From the NCBI RefSeq assembly GCF_000758685.1, contig NZ_CP009286.1, forward strand, positions 3,440,501-3,504,500: DNA of 64,000 nt. The letters run 5' to 3'. Below the pieces are notes generated by a model. The model was not told where the DNA came from and made no database searches. It worked only from the letters and a program-made list of their open reading frames with translations. Of this stretch, positions 35,012-43,765 are shown in pieces. The position numbers and the translations under genes are program-made. Each line of letters begins with the position of its first letter. Within the stretch, counting starts at the first letter, position 1. The stretch comes from Paenibacillus stellifer. Lineage in GTDB: Bacteria > Bacillota > Bacilli > Paenibacillales > Paenibacillaceae.

Positions 35012-36038
35012 TGTGCGCTCCACCTTCCACCCGGTCCGAGATCACTTCAAGCTTGAAGACCTGCCCGGAAATGTACTCGCGGACCCTAACAATTTCCGCC
35101 GCCTCACCGCTCAGCTTAATGAGCAGAATGCCAAGAGGCTGTCCGTGGATGTATTCGATTTTGCCATGCAAAATGTCGACCAGCACATCAAAGTCCTTCG
35201 AGACTTTGCTGATCAGAGGCTCATACGCACGCTCTCCGGTGTAGGTAATTTTGAGCATTTCCTCCCCGGCCTTAAGCTCCAGGTGATCGGGAACCTCAAT
35301 GTTCAGCACCCTTGCCACAAGAGACTGGGTCAGCTCATGCCGGGGTTCTGTAAAGATCCGGTACGTATCGCCGATCTCCACAATTTCACCTTCGGCCATG
35401 ACCGCGATTCGGTCGAACAGCTTGCGCGCCACATCCATCTCATGTGTGATGAACACAACGGTAATATGCTTCTCACGGTTAATCCGGCGCAGGATGCGGA
35501 TGATTTCTTCCGTATTCTCAAGATCCAGCGCAGAGGTCGCCTCATCGCACAGCAGAATCTCCGGATCATTCGCAAGCGCCCGGGCGATCGCTACCCGCTG
35601 CTTCTGACCGCCGCTTAAATTCGCCGGGTACACGTTAGCCTTGTCCGACAGATTCACCTGCTCCAGCAGTTGCTTGACCCGCCCGGCAATCTGGTTCTCG
35701 GGACAGTTGTTGGCTTTTAACGCAAAGGCGATGTTTTGGAATACTGTCGCCCCGCTGATCAGATTGAAATGCTGAAAGATCATGCCCATTTTCAGTCTGA
35801 CTCTGCGCAGCGCGGCTCCCTTGAAGGCGGTGATATCCTCGCCATTAATGAGCACTCTGCCTGAAGCGGGCGGCTGCAGCAAATTGATTACCCGCACCAA
35901 TGTGCTCTTGCCTGCCCCGCTGGGACCGACAATGCCGAAGATTTCGCCTTTTTCGACGGTCAGCGATGCTGATTTGACGGCCTGCATGCTGCGTCCTTTT
36001 TGCTTGAAATTGACGTTGATGTTGTCCAGTACGATCAC
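35004..36038 (-). CDS. metN: Methionine ABC transporter ATP-binding protein MetN
   Basis: A 344-residue ATPase: Walker A GPSGAGKSTLVRVINL (about 39), signature LSGGQKQRVAIARAL (about 138), Walker B PEILLCDEATSALD, H-loop FITHEMDVA, and a C-terminal NIL/ACT-type domain (about 265-340) that binds methionine for trans-inhibition in MetN. The GTG at 36038 (VIVLDNINVNFKQKG) is preceded by AGAGGAGG; a TTG upstream lies within that site. Confidence 0.95.
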   Translation of the reverse strand: MIVLDNINVNFKQKGRSMQAVKSASLTVEKGEIFGIVGPSGAGKSTLVRVINLLQPPASGRVLINGEDITAFKGAALRRVRLKMGMIFQHFNLISGATVFQNIAFALKANNCPENQIAGRVKQLLEQVNLSDKANVYPANLSGGQKQRVAIARALANDPEILLCDEATSALDLENTEEIIRILRRINREKHITVVFITHEMDVARKLFDRIAVMAEGEIVEIGDTYRIFTEPRHELTQSLVARVLNIEVPDHLELKAGEEMLKITYTGERAYEPLISKVSKDFDVLVDILHGKIEYIHGQPLGILLIKLSGEAAEIVRVREYISGQVFKLEVISDRVEGGAHNG

Positions 36039-36088
36039 CTTAAGCCTCCTCTCTGGCAATCACAGCCAATGCTTGCCACGCTTTGGGC

Positions 36089-36952
36089 TTATTTAGCGTA
36101 CTTCGTTGTATACCATTCCGGCTTATCGAAGGCTTTGAAAATTCCGTTCGCGTCTTCAATCGCGTTATGGAATTGCTCGGACTCGACTGCGGCCTTCAAA
36201 TCTTTGCCCAGCTGCCCGTCGATGTCCGCAGTCCGCACCGCAACGACATTTTTGTAATCCTCCGACAGCTTCTCGACGGCGATGGCATCCGCAAGATCCA
36301 TCTTGGCTGCTATGGCGAAGTTCCCTGGAACGATGCCGAGCGTCACGCTGTCCAAACTGCGAGAGATTTGCGCGGCATCCATAGTGACAAATTCGATGTT
36401 ATGCGGATTCTCCGCGATATCGTGCACGGTCGCTTTGGTCTCGTCAATGTCCGCCTTCAGTGTGATCAGATCGAGCGATTTCAGGAAGCGAAGCGCGCGC
36501 GCCAGATTGGAAGCATCTGTAGGAATCGCTATCTTGGCGCCGTCCGGAATCGCCTGCAGTTCTTTTACCGAATTGGAGTACAGTCCCATGCCCGCAGTCG
36601 GCACCGAGATGACTTTACCAATATCCAATTTGTTGTCTGCTGCGAATTTCTCCAGGTATACCGTGTGCTGCATCAGGTTGGCGTCGATTTCCCCGCTGCC
36701 GAGCGCCTGATCGGGCTGGACATAATCCGAGAACTGTACGACTTCAATAGTATAGCCCTTCTCTTTCATGTAAGGCTCAATCGCCTGCTTGATCATATCC
36801 CCATAAGGACCGGGAGAAACCCCGATCTTGATATCCTTCTTCGTCGTCTGCGCAGAACCGCTGTCTGCCTCTTTTCCGCCGCAGGCTGCAAGCAGCAGCG
36901 CGAGCATCGATACGGTCAAAGTGAGGACCAGCCATTTCTTCATGTTGTTCAT
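36089..36952 (-). CDS. metQ: Methionine-binding lipoprotein MetQ (NlpA family)
   Basis: A 287-residue substrate-binding lipoprotein with lipobox LLLAACGGKE and the NlpA-family segments IKIGVSPGPYGDMIKQAI, VVQFSDYVQPDQALGSGEID, NLMQHTVYL and KIAIPTDASNLARALRFL. It delivers methionine to MetNI. ATG 36952 gives 10-base spacing from AGAGG; the ATG at 36961 sits too close. It is 50 bases upstream of metN. Confidence 0.94.
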   Translation of the reverse strand: MNNMKKWLVLTLTVSMLALLLAACGGKEADSGSAQTTKKDIKIGVSPGPYGDMIKQAIEPYMKEKGYTIEVVQFSDYVQPDQALGSGEIDANLMQHTVYLEKFAADNKLDIGKVISVPTAGMGLYSNSVKELQAIPDGAKIAIPTDASNLARALRFLKSLDLITLKADIDETKATVHDIAENPHNIEFVTMDAAQISRSLDSVTLGIVPGNFAIAAKMDLADAIAVEKLSEDYKNVVAVRTADIDGQLGKDLKAAVESEQFHNAIEDANGIFKAFDKPEWYTTKYAK

Positions 36953-36989
36953 GGTATTCATTCCTCTTCCTCTATATTATTTGAATTTA

Positions 36990-38159
36990 CTACGATTTCC
37001 GGTACAGCTTCAGCTTCTCCAGCCGTTTCAGCGCCTCGATCAGCGTCTCCTCTTTCTTGGCAAAATGAAACCGGATATACTGACGGACATCCTCCCGGAA
37101 AAAGCTTGAGCCGGGAACCGCCGCCACTCCGATTTCACTCGCCAGCCATTCGCAGAACTTGTAATCGTCCGGCTCGCCGAACTCGCTGATATCGACCAGC
37201 ACATAATAGGCGCCCTGGGGCTTGTAATACTTAAGGCCGATCCGGTCCAGCCCTTCCAGAAACAACGTCCGTTTCTGTTCATAGCTCCGGGTAAGCCCCT
37301 CATAATAGTCGTCGCCCAATTCCAGTCCCTTGACCGCCGCCCTTTGCAGCGGGGCCGCGGCTCCGACAGTCAGAAAATCATGCACCTTCCGGCAGACGTC
37401 AATAACCCCGGCAGGCCCGATGATATAGCCCAGTCTCCAGCCGGTAATGGAATACGTCTTGGAGAGCGAGCTGCAGGACAGCGTCCGCTCGAACATGCCC
37501 GGGAGAGAAGCCATATATGTATGCGTATAGGGTTCGAACACAATATGCTCGTATACTTCATCCGTAATGACAAATGCATCGAATTCCACAGCAAGGCTGG
37601 CGATAGTCTCCAGTTCGCTGCGGGTGAATACTTTGCCCGTCGGGTTAGAGGGGTTGCACAGAATGATCGCTTTGACGCCCTGCTCGAACGCGCGACGGAG
37701 TTCCTCAGGGTCGAACAGAAATTCGGGTGGGGCCAGCGGTACATAAATCGGGGTGACGCCGGTCAGTATGGCATCAGCGGTATAATTTTCGTAGAAGGGT
37801 GAGAAGACGATAACTTTATCACCGGGATTGCACACCGTCATCATCGCTGCCATCATGGCTTCGGTGCTGCCGCAGGTTACAACGATGTTCGATTCCGGAT
37901 CAACCGGAATTCCCATCCACTTGCTCTGCTTCTCCGCCAGTTTCTTCCGAAACAGCTCGGAACCCCAGGTGATCTCATACTGATGGGGACCTTCATCCGC
38001 CGCTATTCGCAATTCATCCAGCAGTTCCCGTGGCGGGTCGAAATCCGGAAACCCTTGGGACAGATTAATCGCATCATGCTGCTTCGCGATGCGGGTCATT
38101 TTTCGAATAATCGATTCCGTAAATCCGTCCAATCTATTGCTTAACTCCGGCATCTCCAT
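36990..38159 (-). CDS. PLP-dependent class I aminotransferase (PatA-like)
   Basis: A 389-residue aminotransferase: NLSQGFPDFDPPRELLDEL, VTCGSTEAMMAAMM, LCNPSNPTGKVFTRSELETI, VITDEVYEHIVF, the PLP lysine in LSKTYSITGWRLGYIIGP, and a C-terminal FHFAKKEETLIEALKRL. This is the MtnE/YbdL/PatA subgroup. The position 37 bases before metQ suggests transamination in methionine metabolism or salvage, an inference. The start follows GGAGGAGAG; a second ATG two codons on is possible. Confidence 0.9.
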   Translation of the reverse strand: MEMPELSNRLDGFTESIIRKMTRIAKQHDAINLSQGFPDFDPPRELLDELRIAADEGPHQYEITWGSELFRKKLAEKQSKWMGIPVDPESNIVVTCGSTEAMMAAMMTVCNPGDKVIVFSPFYENYTADAILTGVTPIYVPLAPPEFLFDPEELRRAFEQGVKAIILCNPSNPTGKVFTRSELETIASLAVEFDAFVITDEVYEHIVFEPYTHTYMASLPGMFERTLSCSSLSKTYSITGWRLGYIIGPAGVIDVCRKVHDFLTVGAAAPLQRAAVKGLELGDDYYEGLTRSYEQKRTLFLEGLDRIGLKYYKPQGAYYVLVDISEFGEPDDYKFCEWLASEIGVAAVPGSSFFREDVRQYIRFHFAKKEETLIEALKRLEKLKLYRKS

Positions 38160-38376
38160 CTCTCCTCCTGCCTAAAAATCCTATCTGGTAGCGCTCATAA
38201 ATCATAATTTTAAGTATACTATATTTGTCGGATTAACGTATTACAGTATAGAGTTGCTGTCGAAATGTGTCAATGTTTTTCTGAAAAATTCTTTATTTTC
38301 ACACGGATTTCGATAATCATCAGGCACCGTCCGGGCGTTTTCATCATACATAGTAGAACAGAAAGGCGGGATGCAT

Positions 38377-39237
38377 ATGACAGACAGCAGAATACATGAA
38401 CAATGGGCCATCTTTCTGGCCGCCATCTGTGGACAAACCTATGTCCAGTTCGCAAGCGAGGACGGCTCATTTGTCGTTCCGTCTCCTTATACGGTTCAAC
38501 ATATTATCAGGGCCAAATCCATCACGAATGTATGGGAGACCTTCGGCTTCATTCTGGAAAGTACTGATGAGATTATCGTCGCCTTTCGGGGAACGGTCAC
38601 CACGACCAATTGGATCTCGGATGCGATGGCTTCCCAGAAGAAATTTCGCTACATCAGCGACAACTGCTTCACACATCGCGGTTTCACCGCGATCTACTCC
38701 TCGGCACGGGAGGAGCTGATACGCGCGCTCGGCAAGCTGCCGCCGGAGAAATCCATGTATGTTACAGGGCACAGCCTTGGCGCCGCACTGGCAACTCTAT
38801 GCGCCGTGGACACAGCCGCCAACACTGCTTTCAGATCGCCCTTCTTATACACTTACGGTTCTCCGCGCGTCGGCGACCCGGATTTTGCCAAGGCATGCGC
38901 CTCCTACGTCCCGGACAGCTGGCGTTTCGCTAATGTGTTCGATGTCGTCACCCTGGCTCCGCCAACTGTATATAAGCTTCCGAGACGGGATAAGCGCTAC
39001 TATTACAGCCATGTCCGGACGCTCTCCCAGCTTTCTTTTCAAAATGGCGGAGTTGGTGACAATCACGTTATTGGCAGCTATTATGCCGAGCTGTCGAAGC
39101 TGGACCCCGAATTCGCCCGCCGCTTAAATTTAGCGTATCCCGGCTTCTGCCCCGTTGCCGACAGTAATCGAAACAATCGGATTGAAGTCAGCGGATTTGG
39201 AGCCATACCCCGGGCCTCCGATCCGGTCAAGCTTTGA
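38377..39237 (+). CDS. Class 3 lipase
   Basis: A 286-residue alpha/beta hydrolase of the fungal-type (class 3) lipase family: DEIIVAFRGTVTTTNWISDA, then THRGFTAIYSSAREEL, the nucleophile elbow VTGHSLGAALATL, YTYGSPRVGDPDFA, the Asp region VFDVVTLAPPTVY, and a His in DNHVIGSYYAEL. There is no signal peptide. ATG 38377 follows AAAGGCGGG. Divergent from the methionine unit. Confidence 0.93.
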   Translation: MTDSRIHEQWAIFLAAICGQTYVQFASEDGSFVVPSPYTVQHIIRAKSITNVWETFGFILESTDEIIVAFRGTVTTTNWISDAMASQKKFRYISDNCFTHRGFTAIYSSAREELIRALGKLPPEKSMYVTGHSLGAALATLCAVDTAANTAFRSPFLYTYGSPRVGDPDFAKACASYVPDSWRFANVFDVVTLAPPTVYKLPRRDKRYYYSHVRTLSQLSFQNGGVGDNHVIGSYYAELSKLDPEFARRLNLAYPGFCPVADSNRNNRIEVSGFGAIPRASDPVKL

Positions 39238-39310
39238 ATCGGTTAACTATTTTTTCCATGCCAAGTGGATTACAATCATAGATATAACGGTGAAAAGGAC
39301 GGATCGGGAC

Positions 39311-39796
39311 ATGAAACAGAAGCCATTCATTCTCTACTTCATCATATTAGGGCTAATTCTACTTACAGCTTCCGGATGCCGAACCGATGCTAAAGCTGAG
39401 CTTTCAGGCGATAAACAAACGGCAGCGGATTATGTGCAATCGCAGGGATATGAAATTGTCTCTAATCGAGGGGAAACGAACCGGTACAACCTGGACAACA
39501 AGAGGCTGATTGAGGCACCCTATATGCTGATCTGGGGTCTTCAGAACAAGGAACCGGAACTCTATCTGGGGAAAGAAATCATCACCTACGGCTTTATCGT
39601 CAAGAATCATCCGCTGGAGACGATCTATAATTCATCCAAGACAAAAAGTCATTACCAAATCGATGTTGAGATTATGCTCGCCGGCGGCAAGGTTATTGGA
39701 GGAACCTCCCACTATAAATTAATAAAATCTCTTGTTTACTCACTCTTTCTCGGATTTTCACTCATTGACAGATCGAGAGATGGAGAAGTCATGTAA
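39311..39796 (+). CDS. Lipoprotein of unknown function
   Basis: A 161-residue lipoprotein (signal ILGLILLTASGCRTDAK). The body contains AADYVQSQGYEIVSNRGETN, LIWGLQNKEPELYLGKEIIT and YQIDVEIMLAGGKVIGGTS. The last 30 residues (KLIKSLVYSLFLGFSLIDRS) do not look like the preceding domain, and the gene ends just before the IS110 region, so the C-terminus may have been altered. The start follows AAAAGGACGG. Confidence 0.6.
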   Translation: MKQKPFILYFIILGLILLTASGCRTDAKAELSGDKQTAADYVQSQGYEIVSNRGETNRYNLDNKRLIEAPYMLIWGLQNKEPELYLGKEIITYGFIVKNHPLETIYNSSKTKSHYQIDVEIMLAGGKVIGGTSHYKLIKSLVYSLFLGFSLIDRSRDGEVM

Positions 39797-39829
39797 GGAT
39801 GACATTATTTTCTGGAGGAGCCGGTGGCG

Positions 39830-40090
39830 GGAATAGAGGTCGGGGGATTATTTCCAACCCTTAGATAATTCCTCTGATCGCACCTTGGATATCCACACCT
39901 TCTTTTGACGGCTTACCCTCCCATGTCACGCTGGGTCTTAGCCCTTACATTCCTTCGTTCTGCCTCTCAAAAGGTGGACGCCGTTTCTTGCTCCTTTACA
40001 GGGTCGTTGCCCTTATGGAATAATTCCTACGGCTGCTCCGTGCTTCCGTTGTCTTGGTTCATTCCGATCCGGCGGTAAACATGAATTCGG
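39830..40090. ncRNA. Candidate bridge-RNA region of the IS110 element
   Basis: About 260 bases of non-coding DNA 3' of the transposase, with several local inverted repeats, for example GGATTAT with ATAATTCC near 39860-39895 and CCTTCTTTTGA with TCAAAAGG near 39930-39975. IS110-family elements encode a bridge RNA in one non-coding end. In the IS1111-like group it is on the 3' side. Assignment is inferred from this asymmetry. Confidence 0.4.
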
Positions 40091-40096
40091 TTTGGC

Positions 40097-41392
40097 TTAA
40101 GCTGCCATCTGTAACTGAGCCTGACGCACCGGCCCTAACACGTCGTTTGCGTTATACGGAACCTGCTTGGTTCCGAGCGTATGAAGCACGCGAATGAGCT
40201 TCCCACACAAGGCTACAAGGGATTGCTTTTTCTTGAGCGGATTTTGACTTCGCTTGGTGAAATACTGGTGCAGTGCCTTAAACTCGGCGTTCTTTGCCAC
40301 CATGGGCATCACCGCCCGGAACAGCAGCGCCCTTAGGCGTGCGCGTCCACGTTTGGTAATGCTGGATTTACCTTTTTTCTTTCCTGAACTGTTCTCCTTG
40401 AGGTTTAGTCCGGCGAGCCGAATAATCTGCTGTCCATGCTCGTAACCGCTCAGATCCCCGACTTCGGCGAGAAACCCTGCCAACGTAACTACGGCTACGC
40501 CCGGAACGGTAAGCATCTCTTTCGTTCCCGGAATTTGAGCAAGGAGACGTTCCACCTCGGCCAGAATCTCTTCGAGTTGTCTGGCGAACATCTCATACTG
40601 CTCCAGAAGCGTCTTGATCTCCACTTTCGCTCCGGGAAGTCCTTCCGTAAGCCCGATGGAACGCCTCGCCGTTTCCATGAGGTGCAGCGCTCGTTTCGCC
40701 CCTACGGCTCGTTTTACGTCTTTTTTCCACCGCTGGACAATGGCCTCTGTGCCCATCTCTACGATTTCTCCTGGCGTTGGAAACTCGCTAAGCGTAATGC
40801 GTGATGCCTTGCCTTCCCAGTCTTTGAACACCTGCGTGTACTCCGGAAAAAAGCGGTCCAGCCAGTTCTGCACCCGTCTTTGCACCTGTCCGAAGTTCAC
40901 CATGATCTTCTCCCGAAGATTCATGAGAATCCGCAGGTCGGCGTAAACGCTCGTTGGCAGTTTGGGCTCGCTGTACTTCCCGTTTCGCACCAAATCGGCA
41001 ATGACCTTGGCATCTTTATAGTCATTTTTCGTGGGTGAATTGTCTTCCAGTTCTTTGCTTTTGTGTACGTGATGCGGATTCACAATGACCAAAGGAATGC
41101 CCTGCCGCCCTAAATATTCCGCCAGCGTAAACCAGTAGTGTCCGGTGGGCTCAATACCGAAGAGGACGTCACTCTTGGCATGCTCCTGCTGAAGCTCCTT
41201 CATCCACTGAACCAGTTGCTCGAGTCCGGCACGGGTATTAGAGAACACACAATCCTTACCCAGTTCGATCCCTCGAAAGTCTATGGCGCGAGCCACATGG
41301 GTATCTTTGGCGATATCTGCGCCGACCACGAGGGTATTTTCGGAAATTCGGGTGATTCGTTGATTCTGTTTCTTCGATTGTTTATACTTCAT
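40097..41392 (-). CDS. IS110-family transposase
   Basis: A 431-residue DEDD-type recombinase. The N-terminal RuvC-like domain has VVGADIAKDTHVARAIDFRG (first Asp), GIEPTGHYWFTLAEYL (Glu), NDYKDAKVIADLVRNGKY (Asp-Asp). The C-terminal Transposase_20 domain has AQIPGTKEMLTVPGVAVVTL and RLAGLNLKENSSGKKKGKSS, plus a Ser-containing end. The gene is intact. ATG 41392 follows ATAGGAGGCAC. Confidence 0.95.
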   Translation of the reverse strand: MKYKQSKKQNQRITRISENTLVVGADIAKDTHVARAIDFRGIELGKDCVFSNTRAGLEQLVQWMKELQQEHAKSDVLFGIEPTGHYWFTLAEYLGRQGIPLVIVNPHHVHKSKELEDNSPTKNDYKDAKVIADLVRNGKYSEPKLPTSVYADLRILMNLREKIMVNFGQVQRRVQNWLDRFFPEYTQVFKDWEGKASRITLSEFPTPGEIVEMGTEAIVQRWKKDVKRAVGAKRALHLMETARRSIGLTEGLPGAKVEIKTLLEQYEMFARQLEEILAEVERLLAQIPGTKEMLTVPGVAVVTLAGFLAEVGDLSGYEHGQQIIRLAGLNLKENSSGKKKGKSSITKRGRARLRALLFRAVMPMVAKNAEFKALHQYFTKRSQNPLKKKQSLVALCGKLIRVLHTLGTKQVPYNANDVLGPVRQAQLQMAA

Positions 41393-41494
41393 GATAGAGT
41401 GCCTCCTATGCTGAAATTGTTCTTTGGTCGGAACGTTTCCCAGTATACAGAAGGCGCTTTTTTCATTCAAACCTCAGATTAATTCATTACAGGA

Positions 41495-41998
41495 ATGGCT
41501 CCTTATGGCACAGTTCCGCTTCCCTTCAAGCATGAGCTGCTTGCCCAGAAGCCGCTCAAGACGCCCGGCGGATCGGTGCGGATTGTAGACTCCACCAACT
41601 TTCCGGTCGCGAAGCAAATCGCTGCCGCCCTTGTGGAGATTGAACCCGGCGCGATGCGCGAGCTTCATTGGCATCCCAATAACGATGAATGGCAGTATTA
41701 TTTGTCCGGCAGCGGCCGAATGACGGTATTCGGCGCCAACGGCAACGCCCGAACATTCGATTTCAGGGCCGGGGATGTCGGATACGTTCCTTTTGCGTTC
41801 GGCCACTATATCCAGAACACCGGGGACACTACACTGTGGTTCCTGGAAATGTTCAAAAGCGACCGGTTCCAGGACGTGTCACTGAATCAATGGATGGCGC
41901 TGACGCCTCACCAGCTGGTTGAGAGCAATCTAAATGTAACGCCAGAGTTCATCTCCAAGCTCCGCAAGGAGAAATGGCCGGTTGTCAAATACCCTTAA
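41495..41998 (+). pseudogene. oxdC: Oxalate decarboxylase, C-terminal cupin only
   Basis: The 167-residue frame is the second cupin of a bicupin oxalate decarboxylase: [40 protein letters not shown] (two His and a Glu metal ligands), [19 protein letters not shown] and [14 protein letters not shown]. The first cupin, which carries the flexible lid and main active site of OxdC, is missing and is not found on the other side of the IS110 element. An ATG at 41495 could start a single-cupin product but has no good ribosome site. Confidence 0.85.
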
Positions 41999-42073
41999 AG
42001 GGCTTCGCTGCATGTAAATTCCAGCTTCTGGGCAAGTTAACAGACAAGAGAACTAGCTGGGAGATGTGGTACG

Positions 42074-43744
42074 GTGTGGCAAAAGATTCTATCCTATATT
42101 CCGGATTGGACGATCTTCATGCAAGCGGGATTTTGTTTGCTGATTCCCATCGCCTTCATCGCCTTGATCAACAAGCTTCGTGCGGTCTTCAAGGGCATTG
42201 AAGGAAAGAATGGAGACGGGGGAACCTCCGGAGATGTTCAAGCTGTGGACAAGAATGATCCACCGCTACCCGCAGATTACGAAAACAATCGAAGTGCCAT
42301 CAAGGAAGCAATCGGCAGCAACTGCGATGTCCACTTCCGGGATTTCGAAATAGCGGCGCTGCAGAAGCGGGCGACGCTGATTTATGTGGATGGAATGATC
42401 GCTGAAGAGCATATCGACACCCAGGTAATGCAGGCGTTCATGTCAGCTGCGGAACCTGACGCGAAACACGGATTAAAGGCACAAGCCCCGGATGATTTTT
42501 CAGCGTATTTGATCAAGAATATGCTGCCAGCAAGCGAAGTGACTGAAGAAACCGGACTTATAAGCCTGAACGAAGCAATATTGAACGGTTATACCGCTTT
42601 GCTGGTTGAAGGAATGCCGCATGCCCTGCTCGTCGGTGCGCCTGACGGCAAGACGAGAAGCATTTCGGAGCCGATCTCGGAAGGGCTGGTGCGCGGCCCA
42701 AGAACGGGCTTCTCCGAGCAATTAAGCGATAATACCGCCATACTGCGGCGTCAAGGGCGAACGGAGCAGCTTGAGATGAAGAAGTATGTGGTCGGTAACT
42801 TTGTCAAAAGAGACCTGGTGCTCGCATACATGAAGGACATCGTGAACCCGGAACTGCTGCGGGAAGTAGAGAAGCGAATTGATAAGATCGATCTCGATTT
42901 TATCGCCGAATCCGGTTACGTGGAGCAGCTGATCGAGGATGATATTCTGAGCCCGTTCCAACAGGCCCAAAATACGGAAAGACTGGACCGGGTCATGAGC
43001 GCCTTAATGGATGGACGAATCGCGATTCTGCTTGACGGGACCCCGTTCGCGCTCATTGTTCCGGTAACGTTCAGCATGCTTCTCCAGTCACCGGAGGATT
43101 ATTATGAGCGTTGGATCGGAGGTTCCTTATTGCGCTTGCTCCGGTTCGTAGCCGCTTTTCTGGCCCTGATGGCCCCATCGCTCTATATTTCATTCATATC
43201 CTTTCACCCGGGTCTGATTCCGACCGATCTGGCTATCACCATTATCCAGGCACGACAACGTGTCCCCTTTCCATCTCTGATCGAGATATTAATTCTGGAG
43301 GTTTCGATCGAAATTTTGCGGGAAGCGGCGATAAGACTGCCGAGGCCGATCGGACCTGCGATGGGCATCGTCGGCGGCCTGATCATCGGCGAAGCGGCCG
43401 TCCAGGCGGGCATCGTCAGTCCGTTTCTCGTTATCGTCGTCTCGGTAACCGCAGTCGCTTCCTTCTCCATCCCGATGTACAGCACCGGAATTACGCTGCG
43501 CATTTTGCGTTTTGCCGGGATGTTCTTCGCCGCTGCCCTGGGAATTTTGGGGACCATCCTGTTCTTTCTGTTCATGAGCAGCCATCTGACCAGACTGAAG
43601 AGCTTTGGAGTTCCGTACGTGACGCCCATCTCCCCCTTCCGCATCCGGGATTGGAAAGACTTGTTCATCCGTGCCCCGCTGAACTTGATGAAACGCAAAC
43701 CCCAGATGATGAAGACGATTCGCCGCAAATCGCGAACCCATTAG
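42074..43744 (+). CDS. gerA: Spore germination protein GerA (GerAA family)
   Basis: The A subunit of a GerA-type nutrient germinant receptor in the inner spore membrane. The 556-residue protein has a large N-terminal cytosolic region (VDGMIAEEHIDTQVMQAFMS, DGRIAILLDGTPFALIVPVT) and four to five C-terminal helices (LLRFVAAFLALMAPSLYISF, ...) with LPRPIGPAMGIVGGLIIGEA and FRIRDWKDLFIRAP. There is an extra N-terminal hydrophobic helix (about residues 15-36), unusual for the family. The start is GTG after GGGAG. First gene of gerA-gerB-gerC. Confidence 0.93.
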   Translation: MWQKILSYIPDWTIFMQAGFCLLIPIAFIALINKLRAVFKGIEGKNGDGGTSGDVQAVDKNDPPLPADYENNRSAIKEAIGSNCDVHFRDFEIAALQKRATLIYVDGMIAEEHIDTQVMQAFMSAAEPDAKHGLKAQAPDDFSAYLIKNMLPASEVTEETGLISLNEAILNGYTALLVEGMPHALLVGAPDGKTRSISEPISEGLVRGPRTGFSEQLSDNTAILRRQGRTEQLEMKKYVVGNFVKRDLVLAYMKDIVNPELLREVEKRIDKIDLDFIAESGYVEQLIEDDILSPFQQAQNTERLDRVMSALMDGRIAILLDGTPFALIVPVTFSMLLQSPEDYYERWIGGSLLRLLRFVAAFLALMAPSLYISFISFHPGLIPTDLAITIIQARQRVPFPSLIEILILEVSIEILREAAIRLPRPIGPAMGIVGGLIIGEAAVQAGIVSPFLVIVVSVTAVASFSIPMYSTGITLRILRFAGMFFAAALGILGTILFFLFMSSHLTRLKSFGVPYVTPISPFRIRDWKDLFIRAPLNLMKRKPQMMKTIRRKSRTH

Positions 43745-43765
43745 ACCCGAGCTGGAGGTAACCGA

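Larger units (their letters stand above)
39797..41490 (-). mobile_element. IS110-family insertion sequence
   Basis: One transposase gene of the IS110/Transposase_20 type with about 300 bases of non-coding DNA on its 3' side and about 95 on its 5' side. The exact ends are not visible, as IS110 elements lack obvious terminal repeats and target duplications; the limits given are the nearest flanking coding features. To the right, the cupin coding sequence begins mid-gene, so insertion was accompanied by loss of target DNA. Confidence 0.7.

Noticed and set aside
38160..38376. SAM riboswitch before the methionine unit
   Set aside because: None of the conserved S-box core sequences is present.
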